A DNA stretch of 7,711 nucleotides. Source: JAXDJJ01 sp034665745. Its GTDB lineage: Bacteria; Actinomycetota; CADDZG01; WHSQ01. The notes under the pieces were generated by a model that was not told the origin of the DNA, searched no databases, and saw nothing but the letters and a program-made list of their open reading frames with translations. Where the stretch lies: positions 1-7,711 of the forward strand of contig JAXDJJ010000029.1 in the NCBI GenBank assembly GCA_034665745.1. Direction: 5' to 3'. Position 1 is the first letter of the stretch. The number at the start of each line of letters is the position of its first letter. This document shows positions 1 through 6,303 of this stretch, one piece after another. Both the position numbers and the translations under genes were made by a program.

Positions 1-626
1 CCACGCTGATGGGCAACGCGACGGACATCCTGTCGGCAGACAAGGCTCAGACCTCGATCTTCGGCGGCACGCAACTCGTCGATGTCGACCTCGAAGGATC
101 GCCCAAGCTCGTCCTCGTGCGGCCGAAGTCGTTCGACCCATCCGCCAGCGGTGGCTCGGCGACCGTCCAGGAAGTGACCGTTGACCTTCCCGAAGAAGTG
201 AAGAAGGCGAAGCGCGTCGAGCGTCACGAAGAGCAGGCGTCCGGTCCCAAGCTCGATGCAGCTGCGGTCGTCGTCTCTGGGGGCCGTGGTCTCCAGGAGC
301 CCGACAACTTCAAGTTGCTCGACGAGCTTGCGCAACTACTCGGCGGCGCCGTGGGCGCGACCCGTGCGGTCGTCGACGCAGGTTGGGTTCCCTACGCGAT
401 GCAGATCGGTCAGACGGGCATCACCGTCAAGCCCGGCGTCTACATCGCGATCGGTATCTCGGGCGCGACCCAGCACATGGTCGGCATGAAGGGCGCAAAG
501 AAGATCATCGCCATCAACAAGGACGAAGAGGCCCCGATCTTCTCGATCGCCGACATCGGCATCGTCGGCGACGCGTTGAAGATCGTTCCGCAGCTCATCG
601 AAGAGGTAAAGAGCCGCAAGGGTTAG
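1..626 (+). CDS. etfA: Electron transfer flavoprotein alpha subunit, C-terminal part (5' end outside window)
   Basis: EtfA forms a heterodimer with EtfB in the cytoplasm. It carries FAD and passes electrons from acyl-CoA and other dehydrogenases to an ETF:quinone oxidoreductase. The frame is open from base 3 to the TAG at 624-626. The ATG at base 9 is probably internal, because the matching part of family members lies in mid-protein (N-A-T-D-I before the IFGG strand). About 208 codons are visible, against roughly 320 in a full protein. The C-terminal FAD-binding domain is intact: S-G-G-R-G-L from base 276, then DAGWVP, GQTG, GISGATQH, AINKD and APIF in the usual order. The first part of this stretch is the end of the N-terminal domain, including the RPKSF motif. 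EtfB is expected just upstream. The next gene starts 2 bases after the stop, so the two are probably co-transcribed and perhaps translationally coupled. Family identity is secure. Confidence 0.96.
   Translation, partial: TLMGNATDILSADKAQTSIFGGTQLVDVDLEGSPKLVLVRPKSFDPSASGGSATVQEVTVDLPEEVKKAKRVERHEEQASGPKLDAAAVVVSGGRGLQEPDNFKLLDELAQLLGGAVGATRAVVDAGWVPYAMQIGQTGITVKPGVYIAIGISGATQHMVGMKGAKKIIAINKDEEAPIFSIADIGIVGDALKIVPQLIEEVKSRKG
618..622 (+). promoter_or_regulatory. Ribosome binding site for the 120-residue protein
   Basis: AAGGG lies inside the last codons of etfA and ends 6 bases before the ATG at 629. This spacing supports 629 as the true start; the same frame is open back to 383, but that part only shadows etfA. 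Confidence 0.6.
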
Positions 627-628
627 CG

Positions 629-991
629 ATGGCAGGCCTCGGCGACCGTATCCGAGCGTTCTTCTCGAAGAAGTCCAACCCGGGCCTCGTCGAGCTGGAA
701 CCGTTCGTCGCTGAACGCAAGGGCATCGAGGGCTTCATCGAGCCGAAGACTCCGACGAGCCCATCGTCGTTGTTGCTCGTGGACCGCGACGGCGATCACC
801 TGCGCGCGCCCGTGCGCGAGCCCGCTGACGCGGTTGCGTTCTGCGAGCGTCTCGGGATCCCCGTCTACGACGCGCAGGTCATCGGCTATCCGAAACGGAT
901 GAAGGACTTCGAGAAACGCAGGAAGACCGGAGCACTCGATTCCCTCGACGACGACATCGCCGAACTAGAGAAGCGCCTGGCGGAGGATTAG
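629..991 (+). CDS. Uncharacterised 120-residue protein downstream of etfA
   Basis: I do not recognise this family. The 120-residue product starts at the ATG at 629, 2 bases after the etfA stop and behind an AAGGG site. Residues 1-16 (MAGLGDRIRAFFSKKS) could form a short amphipathic basic helix. Residues 22-88 look like a compact alpha/beta domain: LELEPFVAERKGIEGF, a PKTPTSP linker, the strand SLLLVDRDGD, a helix with PADAVAFCERLGIPVY, then the strand AQVIGYP. The tail, from residue 88, is highly charged and ends in a likely helix (DDDIAELEKRLAED). There is one cysteine (C72), no signal peptide and no membrane span, so it is probably cytoplasmic, perhaps loosely membrane-associated. Codon use matches its neighbours. 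Being next to etfA suggests a link to flavoprotein electron transfer, but that is inference from position only. Its stop overlaps the stop of the convergent arsC. Confidence 0.8.
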   Translation: MAGLGDRIRAFFSKKSNPGLVELEPFVAERKGIEGFIEPKTPTSPSSLLLVDRDGDHLRAPVREPADAVAFCERLGIPVYDAQVIGYPKRMKDFEKRRKTGALDSLDDDIAELEKRLAED

Positions 992-1464
992 GCGAGCTCT
1001 CGGTCGAGTTGTGCGATGAGGTTACGGACCTTGATCTCGATCTGATCGCGGATCCGATTGACCTCTTCGGGGGCCTTGCCTTTCGGATCGTCCAGGTCCC
1101 AGTCTTCGAGGGGCACACGGAGTGCCGGGCACGCCTCCTCGACCGCGCAGCCCATACCGATGACTCGCTCCGCGATGTCGGTCATCTCCTGGGTCAGCAT
1201 CGTGCCGGGGGAGTCGTCGAACTCGATCCCCTCCTCACGCATCGCATCGACAACTTCCGGATGAGGGTGATCCGCAGGGATCGTCCCCGCCGAGCGGCCC
1301 TCGTAGCGATCGCCGGCCATGTGATTGAAGAACGCCGCGGCTATCCGCGACCGGCCCGCGTTGTGAACGCATACGAATAGGACGATCGGCTTGGGCTCGT
1401 CCCCCTGGGAGCCGGGCAGCTTCACCTTGAAGTCCTGGCTCTGGCTCCAGCGCTGGCTGTGCAT
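988..1464 (-). CDS. arsC: ArsC-type arsenate reductase (low-molecular-weight phosphatase fold)
   Basis: This enzyme probably reduces arsenate to arsenite in the cytoplasm, using the low-molecular-weight tyrosine phosphatase fold. The 158-residue product has the P-loop C-V-H-N-A-G-R-S with nucleophile C32 and R38. It also has the pair C106 and C112 in MGCAVEEACP, then EDWDLDDPKG, whose Asp-Asp-Pro should supply the general acid. Three cysteines fit the thioredoxin-coupled class (pI258 type) better than the actinobacterial mycothiol-dependent class. The P-loop begins later than usual, behind about 26 polar residues. The start at 1464 is supported by a good ribosome binding site. No arsR or arsenite exporter lies in the window. 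It is transcribed against all its neighbours: convergent and 4 bases overlapping with the small gene, and divergent from the cysteine desulfurase. A phosphatase function cannot be excluded, but the cysteine pair argues for reductase. Confidence 0.9.
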   Translation of the reverse strand: MHSQRWSQSQDFKVKLPGSQGDEPKPIVLFVCVHNAGRSRIAAAFFNHMAGDRYEGRSAGTIPADHPHPEVVDAMREEGIEFDDSPGTMLTQEMTDIAERVIGMGCAVEEACPALRVPLEDWDLDDPKGKAPEEVNRIRDQIEIKVRNLIAQLDRELA

Positions 1465-1468
1465 GCCC

Positions 1469-1475
1469 CCTTCCT
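1469..1475 (-). promoter_or_regulatory. Ribosome binding site for arsC
   Basis: Read on the minus strand this is AGGAAGG, 4 bases before the ATG at 1464 (a run of G follows it, so the effective spacing may be slightly different). It decides in favour of the long N-terminus of ArsC. Confidence 0.6.
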
Positions 1476-1491
1476 AGCAGCTTGAGCCTCG

Positions 1492-1497
1492 TATCCT
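1492..1497 (+). promoter_or_regulatory. Possible -10 element for a leaderless cysteine desulfurase transcript
   Basis: TATCCT fits the TANNNT form of actinobacterial -10 elements and ends 8 bases before the ATG at 1506. Transcription would then start at or next to the start codon. No clear -35 box and no ribosome binding site are visible (the spacer is GGGCCCCC), which agrees with leaderless expression. The hexamer is short and could occur by chance. Confidence 0.4.
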
Positions 1498-1505
1498 GGG
1501 CCCCC

Positions 1506-2651
1506 ATGCACTATCTGGATCACGCCGCGACTACCCCTGTGCTGCCCGAGGTCCGGGCCGCCATGCTCGGCGCGCTCGAGGACGATTTCGGCAACCCCTC
1601 GTCGGTCCACACCTATGGGCGCCGTGCCAAGGAGATCGTCGAGGACGCACGAGACCAGGTGGCTGCCGCTGTAGGGGGCAGTCCGGCCGAGATCGTCTTC
1701 ACCGGTAGCGGAACTGAGGGCGACAACCTCGCCCTCAAGGGCACCGCCGCGAAACTGCGCGGCAACGGCAACCACATGATCACTACGAACATCGAGCACC
1801 ACGCGGTCCTTCACACTGTCGACTGGCTCGGCAAGCAAGGCTTCGACGTCACGAAGCTGCCGGTGTCCGCTGATGGACTCGTATCACCGGATCAGGTCGG
1901 CGCAGCGGTCAAGGCCCAGACGATCCTTCTGTCGGTGATGGCCGTCAACAACGAGATCGGCTCGATCCACGACCTCACGGGGATCGTCGCGGCGGCGAAG
2001 TCGTCGAATCCCAATGCTCTGGTGCACACGGACGCGGTTCAGGCCCTCGGCAACATCCCGGTCAACCTCCACGCGTGGGGAGTCGACCTCGCCGCGTTCT
2101 CGGCCCACAAGCTGGGAGGGCCTAAGGGCGTCGGTGCGTTGTTCGTTCGCTCGAGTGTGCCTGTTGAGGCGATCGTGCACGGTGGTGGACACGAACGGGG
2201 TCTCCGCTCGGGCACCTTGAACGTCGCCGGCATCGCGGGATTCGGTGCCGCTGCCGAGATCGCTGCCAAAGAGGTCTACGAGAAGGCCGAGCGACTTGCG
2301 GTCATGCGCGACAGATTGCTAGATGGGATCAAGAAGATCGTGCCCGACATCGTGATCAACGGAACGCTGGATCAGCGCGTCGCGGGCAATCTGAACATCT
2401 GCATCCCGGGCACGGAGGGCGAGACACTGCTCCTGCTGTTGGACCAGGCTGGTGTCGCGTGCTCGTCCGGTTCGGCTTGTTCGTCTGGCGCTCTGGATCC
2501 TTCTCACGTGTTGCTCGCTATCGGAGCGTCGCGCGACCTCGCCAAGGGGAGCTTGCGTTTCTCGCTGGGACGCGATTCGACAGATGCAGATATCGATGCC
2601 GTGCTCGCGGCGCTTCCGGAGGTCGTTGCCAAAGCGCGGAGGGCGGCATGA
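1506..2651 (+). CDS. Cysteine desulfurase, NifS/IscS family
   Basis: This pyridoxal-phosphate enzyme takes sulfur from L-cysteine, releases alanine and holds the sulfur as a cysteine persulfide. The 381-residue protein is of normal length. Visible motifs: YLDHAATTP at the N-terminus; GSGTEGDNLALKG; EHHAVL with H98, expected to stack on the cofactor; HTDAVQ with D176 and Q179; SAHKLGGPKG with K202 as the cofactor lysine; the GHERGLRSGT loop; and SSGSACSSG, where C325 is the likely persulfide cysteine. A second cysteine, C319, lies six residues earlier. The start is the ATG at 1506, giving the standard MHYLDHAA N-terminus. An upstream TTG at 1482 is unlikely. The gene is coupled to mnmA by an ATGA overlap, so its main job is probably supplying sulfur for tRNA thiolation, possibly also for iron-sulfur clusters. 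I give no symbol because nifS and iscS are both used for this family. Confidence 0.96.
   Translation: MHYLDHAATTPVLPEVRAAMLGALEDDFGNPSSVHTYGRRAKEIVEDARDQVAAAVGGSPAEIVFTGSGTEGDNLALKGTAAKLRGNGNHMITTNIEHHAVLHTVDWLGKQGFDVTKLPVSADGLVSPDQVGAAVKAQTILLSVMAVNNEIGSIHDLTGIVAAAKSSNPNALVHTDAVQALGNIPVNLHAWGVDLAAFSAHKLGGPKGVGALFVRSSVPVEAIVHGGGHERGLRSGTLNVAGIAGFGAAAEIAAKEVYEKAERLAVMRDRLLDGIKKIVPDIVINGTLDQRVAGNLNICIPGTEGETLLLLLDQAGVACSSGSACSSGALDPSHVLLAIGASRDLAKGSLRFSLGRDSTDADIDAVLAALPEVVAKARRAA
2638..2642 (+). promoter_or_regulatory. Ribosome binding site for mnmA
   Basis: A perfect GGAGG lies within the last codons of the cysteine desulfurase gene, 5 bases before the ATG at 2648. It fixes the mnmA start; the same frame is open back to 2459 but carries no MnmA sequence there. 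Confidence 0.75.
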
Positions 2652-3757
2652 CGAAGCCCAAGGCAGTAGTTGCGATGTCGGGCGGGGTGGACTCGTCCGT
2701 GTCTGCGGCCCTCTTGAAGGAAGAGGGCTACGACGTCACCGGCATCATGTTGAAGCTCTGGAAGGGCGACGACATCAACAACAACTCAGGTTGTTGCAGC
2801 CTTGGAGCTGCTGAGGACGCACGCCGGGTTGCCGACACCCTGGATATCCCGTTCTACGTCTTCAACTTCGCCGAGCGCTTCGAAGAGACGGTCATCGCAG
2901 ATTTCGATGCGACCTACGCGCGTGGCGAGACTCCAAACCCCTGCGTGCGGTGTAACCAGTGGATCAAGTTCGACGCATTGTTGGATCGCGCGCGCCAACT
3001 GGGCGCGGACGTGCTTGCGACGGGCCACTACGCCCGCGTGCGTGAAGAGGACGGGCGCTACCGGCTGCTGCGGGGGATAGACCCGAATAAAGATCAGTCC
3101 TATGTCTTGTGGATGTTGTCGCAGGAGGACCTGGCGCATACGCGGTTCCCCGTCGGCGATATCCCCAAGACCGAGACCCGGAGGATCGCGACCGACCTTG
3201 GGCTTCGGACTGCCGCCAAGCCGGACTCACAGGAGATCTGTTTCGTCAGGGAAGGCAACCTCGACGCGTACCTGTCGGATCGGGTCGAGGCCGCCAACCA
3301 GCCGGGCCGGATCGTGGACACATCGGGCAATGTCCTCGGCGAGCACCGCGGGGTTGCCCGCTACACGATCGGTCAGCGCAAGGGACTGGGTATATCGCTC
3401 GGGGTTCCCGTATTCGTGACCGGATTAGATGCGGGTTCCAACACCGTCGTGGTGGGGGACCGGTCGGATCTCGAGGTCTCAACCCTGACCGTTGGCGAGG
3501 TCAGCTTCGTGGGCGATGTCCCCTCGGATCCACTCGAAGTCGACGTCCAGTACCGCTCGCACGGGGACACCTTCCCGGCCACCCTCCGGCCCGGGCACGA
3601 CTGGATCGTCGAGTTCGCGGCCCCGGTGGAAGCCGTCGCCCCCGGTCAGTCGGCCGTTTTCTACTCGGGCGACGAGGTCCTCGGGGGCGGGATCATCTCG
3701 GGAACAGGGCAAGCCGGGTTGGCTTCCCAGGCAGGAGAAATAGCACAAACCGCCTAA
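2648..3757 (+). CDS. mnmA: tRNA-specific 2-thiouridylase MnmA
   Basis: MnmA adenylates U34 of Lys, Glu and Gln tRNAs and replaces the C2 oxygen with sulfur, giving 2-thiouridine for accurate decoding. The product is 369 residues, normal for the family. The N-terminal PP-loop ATPase motif is S-G-G-V-D-S-S at residues 11-17. GCCSLGAAEDARRVAD follows, then TPNPCVRCNQWIKF with catalytic C99. Next come ATGHYAR and DSQEICFV with the second catalytic C198, matching the cysteine pair of E. coli MnmA, and then YTIGQRKGLGI. The C-terminal beta-barrel ends in GQSAVFY and DEVLGGGII. The ATG overlaps the TGA of the cysteine desulfurase (ATGA) behind a perfect GGAGG, so sulfur donor and acceptor are made together. 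No SufU/IscU-like or Tus-like relay protein is seen here, so sulfur may pass directly. About 12 residues after the barrel are unstructured tail. Confidence 0.97.
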   Translation: MTKPKAVVAMSGGVDSSVSAALLKEEGYDVTGIMLKLWKGDDINNNSGCCSLGAAEDARRVADTLDIPFYVFNFAERFEETVIADFDATYARGETPNPCVRCNQWIKFDALLDRARQLGADVLATGHYARVREEDGRYRLLRGIDPNKDQSYVLWMLSQEDLAHTRFPVGDIPKTETRRIATDLGLRTAAKPDSQEICFVREGNLDAYLSDRVEAANQPGRIVDTSGNVLGEHRGVARYTIGQRKGLGISLGVPVFVTGLDAGSNTVVVGDRSDLEVSTLTVGEVSFVGDVPSDPLEVDVQYRSHGDTFPATLRPGHDWIVEFAAPVEAVAPGQSAVFYSGDEVLGGGIISGTGQAGLASQAGEIAQTA

Positions 3758-3766
3758 CCCACCGGC

Positions 3767-5533
3767 ATGCAGATGACCAGAAGGCAGTTCATCGGCCTCG
3801 TCGGCGCGGTTGCTGCCGTCACAGGCCTCCCCGAGGTTGCTATCGCCAGTGCGCTCCAAGACGAAGAGAACCACGCGCTTGCCGCACGTGAGTTGACGAC
3901 CCTCGCCCAGACCCTTGGCCCCGGACCGGCCGGCAACCTCGGCTACCGGCCTGTTGCTTCGGGCCCTGGTGAGGCCCACATCGTTCGGGGCGATCTTGCT
4001 GCGCCTCAAGATGGACGTGAAGCGAGACGGGAGTCCTTGGTCAACTTCGTTCACCTCACCGACCAACACATCGTGGATGTTGAGTCACCTGCGCGGGTCG
4101 AGTTCCTGGATCGATACAACGATGGTCAGTGCGGGGGAATGCCGTTCGCGTCCGCGTACCGTCCGCATGAACCCGCATCAGCGCGCATCACTGACTCGAT
4201 GTTGGACCGACTCAAGAAGATCAAGTACTCGCCGGTTACCGGGACACCGATCCAGGCCATGATCTCGACCGGCGACAACACCGACAACCAACAGCTCAAC
4301 GAGTTGTCGTTGTTCATCGGTCTGATGGACGGCTCCCACGTGACGCCGAAGTCCGGGCACGCAACCGAGTACCAGGGTGTGCAATCTTCCGGAGACCTGC
4401 ACTACTGGCATCCCGACCCCGCGGTCGCCGACATCTACAAGACCAAGTTCGGCTTCCCTGCAGCTCCGGGCTTCATCGAGGACGCTCTCCAGCCCTTCAA
4501 CGCGGTCGGCGCTCGGCTTCCTTGGTACACGTGCTTCGGGAACCACGATGGGCTAGTGCAAGGTAACGCTCCCGCGAACCCTGGTTTCAACCGCATCGGG
4601 ACCGGCGGCACGAAGGTCGTGGGTGCCCCTTCGAAAGCGAATCCTTGTGCCGACTTTGCAGCCCCCGTTGCTACAGGGCCTTCTCGAACCGCGACGCCGG
4701 ACGCGGATCGTCGTTTCCTCAATCGTCGTGAGTGGATACAAACCCATCTCGACTCGCCTGGATTGCCGGCTGGACACGGTCTTGCTCCTTCGAACCTCGC
4801 ACCCCCAACCGTCTATTACACGGCGGATGTAGGCAGCGTTCGCTGGATCGTGCTCGATACCGTCAATCCCGGGGGTTACGCCGATGGATCGATCGGCGAC
4901 GCGCAGTTGAAGTGGCTCGAGGCGCGCCTCACCGATGCGCAGGCAGCTCAGAAGCTCGTGATGCTCTTCAGCCACCATGCGCCCCGTTCCCTCAACAACC
5001 CGGCGCAGAACCCCGACCCTCTCTACCCGGATTCCATGGACCTTCCCAGGCACGAAACCGATGATGTCCTCGCCGTGGTCAACGCATTCAGCTGCGTGAT
5101 CGCATGGGTGAACGGCCACTCGCACCGCAACACGATCACCAAGCAGGCTTCGTGGTGGGACATCGGGACCGCGGCGCACATCGACTGGCCTCCGCAGTCC
5201 AGGATGATCGATGTCGTCGACAACAAGGACGGCACGATCTCCATCTTCGGGACCATGGTCGACCACGGTGACGATCCCGTCGTCAGCAAGGCCCGCGAGC
5301 TCATGGGGAATGACCCGCACGCAGGCTTCGATGGCGGAACAGGCGCACCGGAGGACCGCAACGTGGAGCTTCTTGTTGCGCATCCGTTCCCCTCCGGCGC
5401 CGACACGTCGGGCGCTAACTCGCTTGCGGTCCCAACGGTGGGGATACCCAAGAACCTCGCACTCGGCGGAGCGCTCGCGGTGGTTGGCGCTCGCAAACTC
5501 TTCGATTTCCGCAACCGAGGCCTGAGCGAGTAG
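3767..5533 (+). CDS. Tat-exported calcineurin-type metallophosphoesterase with long inserts
   Basis: A 588-residue two-metal phosphoesterase. All core motifs are present but widely spaced: D99-Q-H101 in HLTDQHIVD; G-D170-N-T-D173-N; G-N259-H260-D261; H403-H404 in LFSHHAP; and G-H451-S-H453. This spacing resembles the PPA1498-type family of Tat-dependent metallophosphoesterases, which I recall from Cutibacterium (Propionibacterium) acnes. The N-terminus is a twin-arginine signal: T-R-R-Q-F-I-G followed by a hydrophobic stretch, ending near AIASA. Folded, metal-loaded export fits this. Near the C-terminus a short hydrophobic run (564-575) precedes a basic tail (RKLFDFRNR). The substrate is unknown; phosphate monoesters or diesters outside the cytoplasm are plausible. 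The start codon lies 9 bases after mnmA and has no clear ribosome binding site; an ATG at 3773 would also keep the signal. Both starts are possible. Confidence 0.9.
   Translation: MQMTRRQFIGLVGAVAAVTGLPEVAIASALQDEENHALAARELTTLAQTLGPGPAGNLGYRPVASGPGEAHIVRGDLAAPQDGREARRESLVNFVHLTDQHIVDVESPARVEFLDRYNDGQCGGMPFASAYRPHEPASARITDSMLDRLKKIKYSPVTGTPIQAMISTGDNTDNQQLNELSLFIGLMDGSHVTPKSGHATEYQGVQSSGDLHYWHPDPAVADIYKTKFGFPAAPGFIEDALQPFNAVGARLPWYTCFGNHDGLVQGNAPANPGFNRIGTGGTKVVGAPSKANPCADFAAPVATGPSRTATPDADRRFLNRREWIQTHLDSPGLPAGHGLAPSNLAPPTVYYTADVGSVRWIVLDTVNPGGYADGSIGDAQLKWLEARLTDAQAAQKLVMLFSHHAPRSLNNPAQNPDPLYPDSMDLPRHETDDVLAVVNAFSCVIAWVNGHSHRNTITKQASWWDIGTAAHIDWPPQSRMIDVVDNKDGTISIFGTMVDHGDDPVVSKARELMGNDPHAGFDGGTGAPEDRNVELLVAHPFPSGADTSGANSLAVPTVGIPKNLALGGALAVVGARKLFDFRNRGLSE
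3773..3853 (+). other. Twin-arginine signal peptide coding region
   Basis: From the second ATG this encodes a basic T-R-R-Q-F-I-G motif, a hydrophobic core (LVGAVAAVTGL) and a small-residue end (AIASA) suited to signal peptidase cleavage. The consensus is S/T-R-R-x-F-L-K; the sequence matches except that the last two positions are I and G. The exact cleavage site cannot be fixed by eye. Confidence 0.75.
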
Positions 5534-5544
5534 GGGACGACCTC

Positions 5545-5550
5545 TAGGCT
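5545..5550 (+). promoter_or_regulatory. Possible -10 element for a leaderless methyltransferase transcript
   Basis: TAGGCT fits TANNNT and ends exactly 6 bases before the GTG at 5557, the spacing expected when transcription begins at the start codon. There is no convincing ribosome binding site between the phosphoesterase stop and this start. The gap is only 23 bases, so read-through from upstream may also express the gene. Confidence 0.4.
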
Positions 5551-5556
5551 GTAGGC

Positions 5557-6303
5557 GTGTCCGAGGAACGCCGTGTTGTCCAGGCAGAGTTCCAACGCGC
5601 TGCCGCGACCTTCGCCGATCGCACCGCAGGTCGGTTCGATGCCATGGGTGTCGTGTCGTTCTCAGGCGTCCGACCCGGGGCCACCGTTGCCGAGATCGGT
5701 GCAGGAACCGGGAATTTCCTAGCATTGTTCGACGATGTTGCCGCGGTGCAGATCGCCGTCGACCTCACCCCGGCGATGCTCGAGCAAGCAGTGGCCCGCA
5801 ATCCCTCGATGTACGCGGTGCTTGCCGACGGTGCGGCCCTCCCGTTGCGGTCGCGATCGATCGATCTTGTCGCCAGCGCTCAAGCGCTGCACCACATCTT
5901 CGAACCGATCCCCGTGCTGATGGAGATGCGACGCGTCGTCGCGCCCGGGGGCCGCGTGCTGATCGTCGACCAGATCGCGACCGAGCGGGTCGAAGAGACC
6001 CAGATGATGAACAAGCTCGACCACATCCGCGATCCGTCCCACGCTGCCTGCCGGCCGCCTTCGGCGTTCCGCATCATGGTGAGGGCGGCAGGGCTCGATA
6101 TCGAAGACGAGGCGATCCATGAATCGCAGGACCACCTGTCCAAGTGGATGTCTCCGGTCGAGTTCCCCGCCGAGCGCGTCGAGGAGGTTTACGGGTTCGT
6201 CGCTGCCCATGGTCATTCGACGGGCATGAACTTCGAGCGTGACGGCGACGACTGGGTCTTTACGAGGCGCCGCATCATGCTTCTGGCTAGCCGTCCAGAC
6301 TGA
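5557..6303 (+). CDS. Class I SAM-dependent methyltransferase, UbiE/MenG/YcgJ-like
   Basis: A 248-residue cytoplasmic methyltransferase with a single Rossmann-type domain. Motif I is E46-I-G-A-G-T-G52. The acidic residue D69 at the end of strand 2 (AVDLTP) should bind the SAM ribose, D91 in ADGAALPL lies near the adenine, and ALHHI follows strand 4 at 111-114. After the APGGR turn, the segment NKLDHIRDPSHA (152-163) is a hallmark I associate with Bacillus YcgJ and related UbiE/MenG-like enzymes. The acceptor is unknown: a small molecule such as a quinone precursor is possible, but no menaquinone gene is nearby. The start is a GTG at 5557; the next in-frame ATG at 5644 would remove the helix that covers SAM. 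The gene sits between the exported phosphoesterase and ligA, and neither neighbour hints at a substrate. Confidence 0.9.
   Translation: MSEERRVVQAEFQRAAATFADRTAGRFDAMGVVSFSGVRPGATVAEIGAGTGNFLALFDDVAAVQIAVDLTPAMLEQAVARNPSMYAVLADGAALPLRSRSIDLVASAQALHHIFEPIPVLMEMRRVVAPGGRVLIVDQIATERVEETQMMNKLDHIRDPSHAACRPPSAFRIMVRAAGLDIEDEAIHESQDHLSKWMSPVEFPAERVEEVYGFVAAHGHSTGMNFERDGDDWVFTRRRIMLLASRPD

Noticed and set aside
383..628. Upstream extension of the 120-residue gene
   Set aside because: This part only reads etfA in another frame; the ATG at 629 has a proper ribosome binding site.
1482..1505. TTG start for the cysteine desulfurase
   Set aside because: It would add eight residues before the standard MHYLDHAA start and has no ribosome binding site.
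3109..3891. 260-codon plus-strand frame inside mnmA and into the phosphoesterase
   Set aside because: It overlaps the catalytic part of mnmA in another frame and its composition (very rich in Arg, Gly, Pro) is typical of a shadow.
3479..4069. 196-codon minus-strand frame across the mnmA/phosphoesterase junction
   Set aside because: It covers the ends of two well-supported genes in antisense and has no ribosome binding site or domain that I can see.
4553..5725. 390-codon open frame on the minus strand opposite the phosphoesterase
   Set aside because: It lies antisense to a gene with full catalytic motifs, is rich in Arg, Gly and His as expected of G+C-rich shadow frames, and shows no recognisable domain.
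5855..5866. GATCGATCGATC tandem run
   Set aside because: It is only three units long, lies within the methyltransferase and encodes ordinary residues between LPL and DLVAS; no repeat array is formed.
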